Positions 34,363 to 44,248 are shown, counted from the first letter of the stretch. The stretch: DNA of 64,000 bases from UBA7446 sp965656545 (GCA_965656545.1 CBFHKZ010000004.1:124001-188000), one strand, 5' to 3'. The notes: generated from the letters alone by a model not told the origin. Program-made: numbers and translations.

Positions 34363-37300
34363 TTGTTTCCTACCTATTCACATCTTGATTTGCCCGCAAC
34401 AGCGGAAGAAATTGCTTCTTTTTGGGAAGCGCACCTAACCTTTGAGGCAAGTGTTTCTACAAGAGAAGGACGCCCTCCATTTGTGTTTTATGAAGGCCCA
34501 CCTTCTGCAAATGGGCTACCAGGGATTCACCACGTTTTGGCACGTGCACTAAAAGACATTTTTTGTCGCTATAAAACCCAACAAGGTTTCCAAGTCAAGC
34601 GAAAAGCAGGCTGGGACACACATGGCTTACCCGTTGAGCTTGGCGTTGAAAAAGAGTTGGGCATTACGAAAGAAGACATAGGGAAAACCATCAGTATTTC
34701 CGAATACAACGACGCCTGCCGCGAAGCGGTTATGCGCTACACGGATGTATGGAACGATCTCACCAAAAAAATGGGGTATTGGGTAGACATGGAAGATCCG
34801 TATATCACCTACACTTCAAAATACATGGAATCGGTATGGTGGTTATTGTCAACGCTCTATAAAAAAGGGTTGATCTACAAGGGCTACACCATCCAGCCGT
34901 ATTCTCCCATGGCCGGAACAGGACTGTCTTCTCACGAATTAAATCAGCCGGGATGTTACCGAGATGTAAGCGATACTTCTGTAACGGCTCAGTTTGAAAC
35001 CATTGACGATACGCTTCCAGCGGCCTTGCGCGGCGACACTCCTTTGCACGTATTGGCATGGACAACAACGCCTTGGACGCTCCCTTCCAACACCGCACTG
35101 ACGGTAGGTCCGAAAATCAGTTATGCGGTAGTAAATACATTCAATCAATATACTTTTGAACCCATTCGTGTTTTGCTTGCCGAAAAGCTTATCTCAAAGC
35201 AGTTTGGAAAGAAATATGTACAGGCAGAAAACCAAGCGGCACTCAACGCATATTCCCAAGGGGACAAGACCATCCCATTTCTTGTTACGCAACAAATTAA
35301 AGGGGCAGATTTAGTAGGCATTCGCTACAAGCAGTTGTGGAATCAGTCACCTTTGCCTTATGAAAATGCGCAAGACGCCTTCCGCATTATTACTGGAGAT
35401 TTTGTAACCACCGAAGACGGCACGGGAATTGTTCACACGGCTCCCACTTTTGGGGCAGACGATGCCAAAGTAGCCAAAGAAGCTACACCACCTATTCCAC
35501 CACTTTTGATTTTAGACGAAAACGAAAATCCAGTACCTCTTGTTGACCTTCAAGGAAAATTCAGAGCAGAAGTCGGCTTGGTTGGCGGGAAGTTTATCAA
35601 AAACGAATTTTATCCAGAAGGTGAGGCGCCAGAAAAGTCAGTAGACGTAGCGATTGCTATTCGCCTGAAAGAAGAAAATAAAGCCTTTAAGGTTGAAAAG
35701 TATGTACACAGTTATCCACACTGTTGGCGTACGGATGCTCCTGTACTTTACTATCCTCTAGACTCGTGGTTTATAAAAGTCCAAGGACACAAAGACCGTA
35801 TGGTGGGATTGAACAAAACCATTCAGTGGAAACCTGCCAAAACAGGCGAAGGCCGTTTTGGGAATTGGCTTGCCAATGCCAACGACTGGAACCTATCACG
35901 ATCACGCTTTTGGGGCATACCATTACCCATTTGGCGCACAACAGAAGGAGACGAAACCCGAGTTATTGGGTCAATTCAAGAGCTTAAAGAAGCCGTTGAC
36001 GAGGCTGTTGCCGCTGGGCTTATGATTAAAAATCCATTTGAAGGTTTTGCGGGCGGCGATATGTCTGACAGTAATTACGACAAAGTGGATTTACACAAAG
36101 ACACAGTTGATGACTTGGTCTTACTAAGCGAATCAGGAAAACCCATGTATCGCGAGTCTGACCTTATCGATGTTTGGTTTGATTCTGGAGCCATGCCCTA
36201 TGCGCAGTGGCATTACCCTTTTGAAAACAAAGAAAAAGTAGATGACGGAGGTGCTTTCCCTGCAGATTATATCGCAGAAGGCGTAGATCAAACGCGCGGA
36301 TGGTTTTATACCTTACACACCATCGCCACATTGGTTTTTGATTCTGTAGCTTACAAAAACGTTGTTTCTAATGGTTTGGTATTGGACAAAAACGGACAAA
36401 AAATGTCCAAGCGTCTTGGCAATGCCGTTGACCCTTTTGAAACCTTAAAGACATATGGCCCTGATGCTACGCGTTGGTATATGATCAGCAATGCAAATCC
36501 TTGGGATAACCTAAAGTTTGATGTTGCAGGAATTGAGGAGGTAAAGCGCAAATTTTTCGGCACGCTTTACAACACCTATGCGTTTTTTAGTCTTTATGCC
36601 AACATCGATGGATTTAAATTTGAAGAAGCAGCCATTCCACGCCAAGAACGACCAGAAATTGATCAGTGGATTTTGTCAGAGTTGCATACGTTAATTCAAA
36701 ACACAACCAACCATTTTGACGCTTATGAGCCCACAAGGGCTTGCCGCGCCATTTCACATTTTGTCACAGAAGATTTGAGTAACTGGTATGTGCGTTTGTG
36801 CCGCCGACGTTTTTGGAAAGGCTCATATGAGGCAGATAAAATAGCCGCTTATCAAACGCTTTATGAATGCCTGATGAGTGTTGCAAAACTTATGGCGCCT
36901 GTAGCTCCTTTCTACGCTGACAGGCTTTATCAAGACTTGAACAGCATTACCCAACAAGAGACCGCTTCATCGGTTCACTTGGCGTATTATCCAAAGTCAA
37001 ATAATGCGTTTATTAATCCAGCATTGGAACAAAAAATGCAACGCGCGCAAAAAATCACTTCGCTGGTGCTGTCCTTGCGCAAACGTGAAAAAATCAAGGT
37101 AAGACAACCGCTTCAGCGTATCATGATTCCTGTTTTAGATGATCTTGAGCGTCAGCAAGTAGCCGCCATTTCAAGCCTGATAGCATCAGAAGTTAACGTG
37201 AAGCAAGTTGAATTGCTCGATGACACTTCGTCTATACTGGTAAAAGAAGTTAAGCCCAACTTTAAAACACTGGGCCCAAGGTTTGGTAAAGACATGAAGT

Positions 37301-37767
37301 TGGTCGCACAAGCCATACAAGCATTGAGCGACACCCAAGTGCAAACACTTGAAAAAGAAGGGACATTGAAATTAAACCTCGGTGGCAAAGAAATTACCCT
37401 TGCAGCTGACGACGTGGTTATCTCGTCAAAAGACGTTTCGGGTTGGCTTGTGGCATCGGAACAAGGGGTGACAGTTGCCCTTGACATTCAAATGAATGAA
37501 TCGTTGCAATTGGAAGGCATGGCGCGTGAGCTAGTAAACCGCTTGCAGAACATACGCAAAGACCTCGGCTTTGATGTTACAGATACCATATCACTTACGC
37601 TACGAGAAAATGATGCTTTGGCAGCTGTTTTAAAACAAAACAAAACGTATATTCAACACGAAATTTTAGCAACAAGTATTACCTTAGTAAAAGATGAATT
37701 AGAGGCTAGCATTCCAATATCCTTTGATTCATTAGAAACCAACGTAAACATGGTCAAATCGAAATAA
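34363..37767 (+). CDS. ileS: Isoleucyl-tRNA synthetase
   Basis: This 1134-residue class I synthetase charges tRNA-Ile. The HIGH-type motif is in GLPGIHHVLARA, the editing (CP1) domain includes AWTTTPWTLPSNT, and the KMSKR motif follows as GQKMSKRLGNA. An anticodon-binding and C-terminal region of the long eukaryote-like type completes it. The start appears to be TTG at 34363: an in-frame stop lies 18 bases upstream, no ATG occurs before the conserved part, and FPTYSHLDLPATAEE aligns with the normal N-terminus. Confidence 0.95.
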   Translation: MFPTYSHLDLPATAEEIASFWEAHLTFEASVSTREGRPPFVFYEGPPSANGLPGIHHVLARALKDIFCRYKTQQGFQVKRKAGWDTHGLPVELGVEKELGITKEDIGKTISISEYNDACREAVMRYTDVWNDLTKKMGYWVDMEDPYITYTSKYMESVWWLLSTLYKKGLIYKGYTIQPYSPMAGTGLSSHELNQPGCYRDVSDTSVTAQFETIDDTLPAALRGDTPLHVLAWTTTPWTLPSNTALTVGPKISYAVVNTFNQYTFEPIRVLLAEKLISKQFGKKYVQAENQAALNAYSQGDKTIPFLVTQQIKGADLVGIRYKQLWNQSPLPYENAQDAFRIITGDFVTTEDGTGIVHTAPTFGADDAKVAKEATPPIPPLLILDENENPVPLVDLQGKFRAEVGLVGGKFIKNEFYPEGEAPEKSVDVAIAIRLKEENKAFKVEKYVHSYPHCWRTDAPVLYYPLDSWFIKVQGHKDRMVGLNKTIQWKPAKTGEGRFGNWLANANDWNLSRSRFWGIPLPIWRTTEGDETRVIGSIQELKEAVDEAVAAGLMIKNPFEGFAGGDMSDSNYDKVDLHKDTVDDLVLLSESGKPMYRESDLIDVWFDSGAMPYAQWHYPFENKEKVDDGGAFPADYIAEGVDQTRGWFYTLHTIATLVFDSVAYKNVVSNGLVLDKNGQKMSKRLGNAVDPFETLKTYGPDATRWYMISNANPWDNLKFDVAGIEEVKRKFFGTLYNTYAFFSLYANIDGFKFEEAAIPRQERPEIDQWILSELHTLIQNTTNHFDAYEPTRACRAISHFVTEDLSNWYVRLCRRRFWKGSYEADKIAAYQTLYECLMSVAKLMAPVAPFYADRLYQDLNSITQQETASSVHLAYYPKSNNAFINPALEQKMQRAQKITSLVLSLRKREKIKVRQPLQRIMIPVLDDLERQQVAAISSLIASEVNVKQVELLDDTSSILVKEVKPNFKTLGPRFGKDMKLVAQAIQALSDTQVQTLEKEGTLKLNLGGKEITLAADDVVISSKDVSGWLVASEQGVTVALDIQMNESLQLEGMARELVNRLQNIRKDLGFDVTDTISLTLRENDALAAVLKQNKTYIQHEILATSITLVKDELEASIPISFDSLETNVNMVKSK

Positions 37768-37777
37768 TTTAGCAATT

Positions 37778-38155
37778 ATGGAAAAATCTAATAATTACAG
37801 CGACGAAGCGCTACAAGAGTTTAAAAAAATTATCGAAGAAAAAATTGCCAAGGCTAAAAAAGACTTGGATCTCATTCGCAGTGCCTATATGAACGACGGC
37901 AACAATGGAACAGATGACACGTCTCCCACCTTTAAAGCATTTGAAGAGGGGTCAGAAACCATGTCAAAAGAAGCCAACACCCAGCTTGCCATCAGACAAG
38001 AAAAGTTTATTCGCGATTTAAAAAACGCCTTAATCCGTATTGAAAACAAGACCTATGGTGTTTGCCGCGTAACGGGGAAATTGATTAGCCCGGAACGCCT
38101 AAAGCTTGTTCCTCACGCAACATTAAGCATTGAGGCTAAAAACATGCAGCGTTAA
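37778..38155 (+). CDS. DksA/TraR family protein with reduced zinc finger
   Basis: This 125-residue protein begins with a coiled-coil segment (DEALQEFKKIIEEKIAKAKKDL) and ends with the family's IENKTYGVCRVTGKLISPERLKLVPHATLSI. In E. coli DksA four cysteines bind zinc; here only the one in GVCR remains, with the other positions replaced by T, P and H, as I recall for other Bacteroidota members. A role in modulating RNA polymerase with ppGpp is inferred from the family. It sits between ileS and lspA, ten and three bases away. Confidence 0.88.
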   Translation: MEKSNNYSDEALQEFKKIIEEKIAKAKKDLDLIRSAYMNDGNNGTDDTSPTFKAFEEGSETMSKEANTQLAIRQEKFIRDLKNALIRIENKTYGVCRVTGKLISPERLKLVPHATLSIEAKNMQR

Positions 38156-38158
38156 ACC

Positions 38159-38788
38159 ATGACGCTTCGAAAACTTTCTTGGATTGTTTTAGCTATTCTT
38201 GCCGCAGATCAAGCCCTAAAAGTCTATATTAAACTCAATTATAGCTTGACCTATTACGGCAGCGCCCCCATTGTTGATTGGGGATGGTTCCGATTGCTGT
38301 TTGTTGAAAATAAAGGCATGGCTTGGGGCGCTAGCCTCAGTGACTTCCTTCCATTTATTTCGGAAGACACCGCAAAACTCTTATTGAGCATTTTTAGATT
38401 ATTGGCCGTAACTGGGATAGGGATTTGGCTTTCGCGTGCTGTTAAAGCAAAAGCACCAAAGGTGCAATTGATTGCTGTTGGCTTAATTTTTGCCGGAGCT
38501 TTGGGCAACATTATTGATTCGGTTTTTTACGGAGTTCTCTTTTCAGAAACAACTTACAACCAATTGGCAACTTTCTTACCAGAAGAAGGCGGTTATGCAC
38601 CGCTTATGTTTGGTCATGTGGTGGATATGTTTCAGTTTCCCATGTTTACATGGACCTGGCCAAGTTGGTTGCCTATTGTGGGCGGCAATCAGTTTACTTT
38701 CTTTGAGCCCGTTTTTAATATTGCCGACAGCGCCATCAGTGTTGGTGTCGTATTGTTATTATTGCAACAGCGAAAGGCAGCTGATTAA
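38159..38788 (+). CDS. lspA: Lipoprotein signal peptidase (signal peptidase II)
   Basis: This 209-residue inner-membrane aspartyl protease cleaves prolipoprotein signal peptides at the lipobox; several such lipoproteins are encoded in this window. The catalytic aspartates are in GNIIDSVFYG and FNIADSAIS. VENKGMAWG and about four membrane helices are present. The protein is longer than the E. coli enzyme because of an insert around residues 120-165, which is usual in Bacteroidota. Its TAA overlaps the stop of the convergent cyclo-ligase gene. Confidence 0.94.
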   Translation: MTLRKLSWIVLAILAADQALKVYIKLNYSLTYYGSAPIVDWGWFRLLFVENKGMAWGASLSDFLPFISEDTAKLLLSIFRLLAVTGIGIWLSRAVKAKAPKVQLIAVGLIFAGALGNIIDSVFYGVLFSETTYNQLATFLPEEGGYAPLMFGHVVDMFQFPMFTWTWPSWLPIVGGNQFTFFEPVFNIADSAISVGVVLLLLQQRKAAD

Positions 38789-39345
38789 AAGCGATATATT
38801 CTTTTTGGCGTTACGACCACATCTAAAGGTACGTCTGTGGCTTCAACATCTGTTATTTTATCGACAGGCTCAAAATAAGACAGTCCAATGGTTTTAACTT
38901 CTTTGGAACAACGCTCAAGAAACCTATCGTAGTAGCCTTTTCCAAACCCAACACGATTTCCTGCCGTATCAAAACACAATAAGGGAACCACAACAGTGTC
39001 GATATTTTCAGGTGCTATATAAGCATCCGACAACGGCTCTTTGATGCCCCATTCATTTGTTTTGGTGGGCATGTTTTTGTTCCACATAACAGCTTCCATA
39101 ACGCCGTTTTTATTTATGACCTTAGGCACACAAACATTATAATGATCTGACAATGAAAATAACGTGTCTGTAGGAAGTTCTTGGTGGTTTTGACTTGACA
39201 TATAAAGCATAACCAAATTTCCTTCGATTAGTTTGTCGGTTCTAATTTGTTCGAAAATTCGAATACTGGCTTTGGAAAGCTCTTGTGAAGAAAGCTTGGA
39301 ACGTTTATTGCGGAACAGTTGTCGTAAATCGCGCTTTTTGGCCAT
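38785..39345 (-). CDS. 5-formyltetrahydrofolate cyclo-ligase
   Basis: This 186-residue enzyme converts 5-formyl-THF to methenyl-THF using ATP. The N-terminal basic helix KKRDLRQLFRNKR, the folate-binding WGIKEP region, and the metal/ATP motif GNRVGFGKGYYDRFL are clear. I use the ATG giving MAKKRDLRQ; a longer in-frame start at 39393 would run across the divergent uvrC promoter and start codon. A -7-like box lies directly upstream. Confidence 0.93.
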   Translation of the reverse strand: MAKKRDLRQLFRNKRSKLSSQELSKASIRIFEQIRTDKLIEGNLVMLYMSSQNHQELPTDTLFSLSDHYNVCVPKVINKNGVMEAVMWNKNMPTKTNEWGIKEPLSDAYIAPENIDTVVVPLLCFDTAGNRVGFGKGYYDRFLERCSKEVKTIGLSYFEPVDKITDVEATDVPLDVVVTPKRIYRF

Positions 39346-39348
39346 GCA

Positions 39349-39356
39349 TAAATATA
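39349..39356 (-). promoter_or_regulatory. Possible -7 box for the cyclo-ligase gene (TATATTTA)
   Basis: On the minus strand TATATTTA ends three bases before the ATG at 39345, so a transcript from it would be essentially leaderless. It diverges from the uvrC -7 box 22 bases away. Confidence 0.4.
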
Positions 39357-39378
39357 CAGGTTTAGACGCAAGTTTTTG

Positions 39379-39386
39379 TACTTTAG
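39379..39386 (+). promoter_or_regulatory. Possible uvrC -7 box (TACTTTAG)
   Basis: TACTTTAG ends five bases before the uvrC ATG at 39392, again placing the expected transcription start at the start codon. It differs from TAnnTTTG by one base. Confidence 0.4.
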
Positions 39387-39391
39387 TAACC

Positions 39392-41191
39392 ATGACCCAG
39401 TTCAGCTTAAAACAACAAGTGGCTTCGTTACCAAACGAGCCTGGCGTGTATCAATATTACAATACAGCAGGTGAAATTATCTACGTGGGCAAAGCAAAGG
39501 ACCTTAAAAAGCGGGTGTCGTCCTATTTCAGAAAAAAAGTGGATTCGCGCAAAACCCGAAATCTGGTCAATGCCATTGAATCGCTTAAGCATATTGTTGT
39601 TCCTACCGAGTCTGACGCCCTGATTTTAGAAAATACGCTAATAAAAGAACATCAACCAAAGTATAATATCTTATTGCGTGACGACAAAACATACCCTTGG
39701 ATTTGCATTAAAAAAGAGCGGTATCCGCGTGTTTTTGCCACCCGGAAAGTAATCCAAGACGGCTCGGAATATTACGGCCCATTTACCAACGGCAAAACGG
39801 TTCGCGTGCTCCTTGAGTTAATCAACGAGCTTTACCCGTTACGCACTTGTCACTACGATTTGTGTCAAGAAAATATTGCCAGCGAAAAATATAAGGTGTG
39901 CTTGGAATACCACATTGGAAATTGCTTGGGGGCTTGTGTGGGCGAGCAAACCACCACACACTACAACGAATCCATTGAAAACATCCGTGCCATTTTACAA
40001 GGAAAGTTCAAGCAGGTGAACAACGCATTTAAAAAAGAAATGCTTGCCGCCTCAAAGACCTTGCAATTTGAGCATGCCCAAAAAATTAAGTTAAAAATGG
40101 AAGCCTTGTCGCAGTACCAATCCAAGTCTGCTGTGGTAAGCGCAAAAATAGACGCCGTAGACGTCTGTACCATTGTTTCAGATGAGGCGACTGCTTTTGT
40201 TAATTTTTTACAGGTGGCCTATGGTTCAATAGTGCGTTTTCACAGCATGACCATAAAGAAAAAACTGGACGAGTCTGATGAGGAGTTACTGCGTGTGGCT
40301 GTAGTGGAATTGCGAAGAAGATTTGATTCGTTATCCAAAGAAATACTACTTCCATTTGATATCGATTTAGGTGAAACGGTCACCGTTACCGTGCCTAAAA
40401 TTGGAGAAAAAAAGCAATTGATTAACCTGTCATTGCGCAACGCCAAACACAGTCGTTTGGAACAACTCAAACAAATAAAGCTCACAGACCCAGAGCAACA
40501 CAGCCAACGGATTATGGCGCAAATGCAACGCGATTTGCGCTTGCAAGTACCCCCATTGCATATTGAGTGTTTTGACAACTCCAATATTCAGGGCAGTGAC
40601 CCCGTGGCTGCATGTGTGGTATTTCGAAATGGCAAACCAAGCAAGAAAGAATACCGCCACTACGGCATTAAAACCGTTGTTGGCCCAGATGATTTTGCTT
40701 CTATGGAGGAGGTTGTTTATCGCAGATATAAACGTCTGCTAAGTGAAGGCGAAGCCCTCCCACAACTGGTGGTTATTGATGGAGGCAAAGGGCAACTCAG
40801 CGCAGCGCTTAAAAGTTTTGATGTGTTGGGCATAAGAGGCAAAGTAGCTATTTTGGGCATTGCCAAACGCTTGGAAGAACTCTATTTCCCCGACGATCCC
40901 ATTCCGCTTTATTTGGACAAGCGGTCTGAGACCCTTCGTATTGTACAGCAATTACGTAACGAAGCCCACCGTTTTGGCATCAGACTACACCGAAACAAAC
41001 GCAGCAAGGGCGCCATCAGCTCTGTTTTGGAATCCATCCCTGGAGTTGGCGAGAAAACAGCAACCACCCTTTTAAAGAAATTCAAATCTGTGAAGCGCAT
41101 TAAGGCAGCAAAAACAGAAGAACTATCCCAAATCATTGGACCCACTCTGGCCAAGAAAATCTATGAACACCTACAGAATGAAAAACCATAA
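39392..41191 (+). CDS. uvrC: Excinuclease ABC subunit C
   Basis: This 599-residue protein makes both incisions in nucleotide-excision repair with UvrB. The GIY-YIG nuclease is at the N-terminus (EPGVYQYYN, IIYVGKAKDLKKRV). The central cysteine-rich segment CLEYHIGNCLGACVG, a UvrB-binding helix pair, the RNase H-like nuclease (IECFDNSNIQGSDPVA, VVIDGGKGQL) and two helix-hairpin-helix motifs (SIPGVGEKTATTLLKKF) follow. The ATG at 39392 matches the family N-terminus. The last 14 bases overlap the patatin gene. Confidence 0.96.
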   Translation: MTQFSLKQQVASLPNEPGVYQYYNTAGEIIYVGKAKDLKKRVSSYFRKKVDSRKTRNLVNAIESLKHIVVPTESDALILENTLIKEHQPKYNILLRDDKTYPWICIKKERYPRVFATRKVIQDGSEYYGPFTNGKTVRVLLELINELYPLRTCHYDLCQENIASEKYKVCLEYHIGNCLGACVGEQTTTHYNESIENIRAILQGKFKQVNNAFKKEMLAASKTLQFEHAQKIKLKMEALSQYQSKSAVVSAKIDAVDVCTIVSDEATAFVNFLQVAYGSIVRFHSMTIKKKLDESDEELLRVAVVELRRRFDSLSKEILLPFDIDLGETVTVTVPKIGEKKQLINLSLRNAKHSRLEQLKQIKLTDPEQHSQRIMAQMQRDLRLQVPPLHIECFDNSNIQGSDPVAACVVFRNGKPSKKEYRHYGIKTVVGPDDFASMEEVVYRRYKRLLSEGEALPQLVVIDGGKGQLSAALKSFDVLGIRGKVAILGIAKRLEELYFPDDPIPLYLDKRSETLRIVQQLRNEAHRFGIRLHRNKRSKGAISSVLESIPGVGEKTATTLLKKFKSVKRIKAAKTEELSQIIGPTLAKKIYEHLQNEKP

Positions 41192-43382
41192 AGCACTTCT
41201 TTTTTTCTTTTTTTCAATGCTCATTAGTGCCCAGGCACAGCAAGATCTTAAAGTAGGCTTAATCCTAAGCGGCGGCGGTGCCAAAGGCATTGCACATGTT
41301 GGTGTTTTGAAAGAGATTGAGCGCGCAGGCGTCCGTATTGATTATATCGGCGGAACCAGCATGGGCGCTATTGTGGGAGGATTATACGCTTGTGGGTATA
41401 CGGCCAGCCAACTGGAAAAAATGTTAGCGACCACTAATCTTACCGATGTCATAAACGATAAATTTGATCGAGACGTCATGTCCTTTGACGCAAAAGAGGA
41501 CGCTTCACGCTATGCGATAACACTTCCCATAGTTAAGGGACGGATTCAATTTCCACTTTCGCTTTCTAAAGGGCAACATGTCTATGACATGTTTGTACAA
41601 CTGATGCACGAACAACGCAACACTCAAGATTTTAGTAAGTTACCCATACCTTTCTACTGCGTGGCAACAGACATCAATACGGGAGAGAAGACCGTGTTAG
41701 ATAAAGGATACTTACCTCTTGCCGTAAACGCCAGTAGTGCTTTGCCCACGCTTTTTTCGCCAGTACAAGTTGAAGACCGCATGCTTATTGATGGTGGCAT
41801 TGTGGACAATTATCCAATTGATGAAATGCTTTCGAAAGGCATGGATGTGATTATTGGCGTTGATGTACAAACAAATATTAGCAGCACGGATGAAACCTCA
41901 ACCCTATCGGAAGTACTGTCACGTATTGCTAGCTTTCAAACCCAAAAGCAAATGGCCTCCAAAAAAGCAAAAACGCAAATTTACATAAGACCAGAACTGG
42001 ACGATTTTAACATATTATCTTTTGACAACCAAAAAGAGATTATGGCGCAAGGGGTTTTGGCAGGACAAAAGGCAAGACCACAACTGCAGGTTTTGGCTAA
42101 AAATCAGCAACCAAGGGGTAAGGAACAAAAGGAAATACCTCCCTCTTTTCAACTTGACCGGCTTTTGGTTGGCACCACACCAAACTATAAAGCCAATTAT
42201 TTACTAGGTAAATTGAGGTTAAAATCGAAAAACACCTATTCTTTCCGAAAATTAAAGGAGGGCATGTCAAATCTTGCTGCTACCCAAAACTTTGATGCCT
42301 TTCGTTATACCCTTAAAACCGAAAACGGAAAAGAAGTACTTAAAATGACCCCTCCTGAAACAAAACACACAACCCTTTTTCGTGGGAGTTTGCATTATGA
42401 TAAATTGGTAGGGGCCTTGGCCTTGGTAAACCTTACCAAAAAACACGCATTTCTAAAAAATGATGAGTTCTCTTTGGACATCATGCTGGGGGCATATTTT
42501 CAGTACGCCTTATCTTATTTTATAGACAAGGGTGAGTTTTGGTCTGTTGGCTTAAGCGCCAAGCAGCATCAGTTTGACACCGCGGCTCCAGTATCACTAA
42601 ACACAGATCAATTTGCTTTTAGCACTCCAACAAACACACGGGTTTTGGTACAGACAAATACGTGGTATGCACAAACCCTTTTTAGGGAAGAAGTGGTATT
42701 GGGAGTTGGACTAGCACATCAACACAATGTGTTTAAAACAAATATATTTGACACGCAAACCAACCGTTTTTTATATGCCGACAACGCCGATTATTACAGT
42801 GCGCTAGGCTATTTGAAAGTAGACACAAGAGACGATAAATTCTATCCCAAAAAAGGCGGATTTTTTGACGGGGATATCAACTATTATTTTAGTGAAAATT
42901 CATCGCGTGAAGACATTAATTTCACTCCATTTTTGATTGCAAAAGCCAATATGGGCGCCACCCTCCCTTTAGACTCAAAATATACACTCATGTTTAGCAC
43001 GTCTGGAGGCTTCACGGTTGGAGATGCCACATCTTCTGCTTTTGATTATGCTTTTGGCGGATATGGGAACGCTCCTGTGTTGAACTACCAAACGTTTATT
43101 GGTTTGCCGCAACAGTATGCAGTGGGCAATAGTTTTGTTAAAGCGGAAACCACAGTTGACTATGAGTTTACCCCAAATCATCACCTCAAAATGATGCTAA
43201 ATGCAGGGATTGTAAGCGATGATATCTTCAAAACGGGACAATGGAAAAGCGGCATTGACTATTACAGCGCAGGGATGGCATATGGATTGGAAACTTTTGC
43301 AGGCCCCCTAGAGCTTACCGCTGCATATAGCCCGCAATTTGGCAGGCTTTTGTTTCATGTTAATATTGGATGGCAATTTTAA
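41178..43382 (+). CDS. Patatin-like phospholipase with C-terminal outer-membrane barrel
   Basis: This 734-residue protein has a signal peptide (to about residue 20) and a patatin domain. The oxyanion loop GGGAKG is at residues 32-37, the nucleophile S61 in GGTSMGA, and the catalytic D205 in DGGIVDNYP. A linker (about 330-400) and a long C-terminal region of alternating aromatic strands ending HVNIGWQF follow, the signature of a BamA/TamA-like barrel. It probably displays or secretes its lipase domain, like PlpD-type proteins, though those also carry a POTRA domain that I cannot clearly define here. It overlaps uvrC by 14 bases. Confidence 0.88.
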   Translation: MKNHKALLFFFFSMLISAQAQQDLKVGLILSGGGAKGIAHVGVLKEIERAGVRIDYIGGTSMGAIVGGLYACGYTASQLEKMLATTNLTDVINDKFDRDVMSFDAKEDASRYAITLPIVKGRIQFPLSLSKGQHVYDMFVQLMHEQRNTQDFSKLPIPFYCVATDINTGEKTVLDKGYLPLAVNASSALPTLFSPVQVEDRMLIDGGIVDNYPIDEMLSKGMDVIIGVDVQTNISSTDETSTLSEVLSRIASFQTQKQMASKKAKTQIYIRPELDDFNILSFDNQKEIMAQGVLAGQKARPQLQVLAKNQQPRGKEQKEIPPSFQLDRLLVGTTPNYKANYLLGKLRLKSKNTYSFRKLKEGMSNLAATQNFDAFRYTLKTENGKEVLKMTPPETKHTTLFRGSLHYDKLVGALALVNLTKKHAFLKNDEFSLDIMLGAYFQYALSYFIDKGEFWSVGLSAKQHQFDTAAPVSLNTDQFAFSTPTNTRVLVQTNTWYAQTLFREEVVLGVGLAHQHNVFKTNIFDTQTNRFLYADNADYYSALGYLKVDTRDDKFYPKKGGFFDGDINYYFSENSSREDINFTPFLIAKANMGATLPLDSKYTLMFSTSGGFTVGDATSSAFDYAFGGYGNAPVLNYQTFIGLPQQYAVGNSFVKAETTVDYEFTPNHHLKMMLNAGIVSDDIFKTGQWKSGIDYYSAGMAYGLETFAGPLELTAAYSPQFGRLLFHVNIGWQF

Positions 43383-43404
43383 ATTTAAGATAAATGCTTT
43401 TACG

Positions 43405-43412
43405 TATTTTTG
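43405..43412 (+). promoter_or_regulatory. -7 box directly before the DUF3108 gene (TATTTTTG)
   Basis: A perfect TAnnTTTG ends five bases before the ATG at 43418. This favours that ATG over an in-frame one at 43394, which lies upstream of the box, and predicts a leaderless mRNA. Confidence 0.6.
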
Positions 43413-43417
43413 CTACT

Positions 43418-44248
43418 ATGAAGTTTCAGATATGGCTATGGGTGGGTTTGTTCACTTACGCGCTACCCCTTTTCGCACAAGAAACGACACCGCTCCAAAG
43501 CAGCACCCCCATTATTGCAAAAGCGCCAATTAAACCAGCCTTTAAAGCAGGCGAATGGTTTAAATTTAGAATCCACTACGGCATTTTTAACGCAAGTTAT
43601 GCAACCCTAGAGTTAACAGAAGCAGCATGGAACGGCCAGCCTGCTTTGTACGCGAGGGGCATTGGTCGTACAACGGGTTTAGCCCGTTTATTTTTCAAGG
43701 TTGACGATTATTACAGTTCTTATTTCACAAAAAAAGACAATCGTCCGCTGCACTTCATTCGCAACATCAATGAAGGAGGCTATAAAAAACACCTCACCAT
43801 TGATTTTGACCACGAGAAGAAGCTGGCTACAGTTATCGATCTTAAAAAAGAAACTACAGGGATTTACAGTACTGACCCAGAAGTTCAAGATTTGATTTCT
43901 TTCGTTTATTATTTGCGAAAGCACCTAGACGTTGATACCATTAAAAAAGATGAATTTGTTGTTGTGAATTTGTTTTTTGATGCGGAAAACTACGCCTTCA
44001 AATTCAAGTTTTTAGGCCGAGAAACCATTAAGACAAAATTTGGTAAGGTCAAAACATTAAAATTCCGTCCCTATGTACAATCTGGGCGCGTGTTCAGAAG
44101 CAGTGAGAGCATTACCCTTTGGGTAAGCAGCGACGACAATAAAATTCCGTTGCGCTTGCAAGCCGACTTGAGCGTTGGAAGCATCACCGCAGATTTAGAT
44201 GCCTTTAAAGGATTAAAAAACCCATTTGAAATTGTTGTTGAGGAATAG
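43418..44248 (+). CDS. DUF3108 domain-containing periplasmic protein
   Basis: This 276-residue protein has a signal peptide (FQIWLWVGLFTYALPLFAQ) followed by a DUF3108 fold, recognised from FKAGEWFKFRIHYGIFNASYATLE and the later GKVKTLKFRPYVQSGRVFRSSESITLWVS. DUF3108 proteins are periplasmic beta-rich proteins of unknown function. The start was chosen from the promoter position and a proper signal peptide. Its end overlaps the following M23 lipoprotein gene by 23 bases, suggesting a shared envelope function. Confidence 0.85.
   Translation: MKFQIWLWVGLFTYALPLFAQETTPLQSSTPIIAKAPIKPAFKAGEWFKFRIHYGIFNASYATLELTEAAWNGQPALYARGIGRTTGLARLFFKVDDYYSSYFTKKDNRPLHFIRNINEGGYKKHLTIDFDHEKKLATVIDLKKETTGIYSTDPEVQDLISFVYYLRKHLDVDTIKKDEFVVVNLFFDAENYAFKFKFLGRETIKTKFGKVKTLKFRPYVQSGRVFRSSESITLWVSSDDNKIPLRLQADLSVGSITADLDAFKGLKNPFEIVVEE

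Noticed and set aside
39233..39391. N-terminal extension of UvrC
   Set aside because: The extension is antisense to the start of the cyclo-ligase gene and is absent from the usual UvrC N-terminus.
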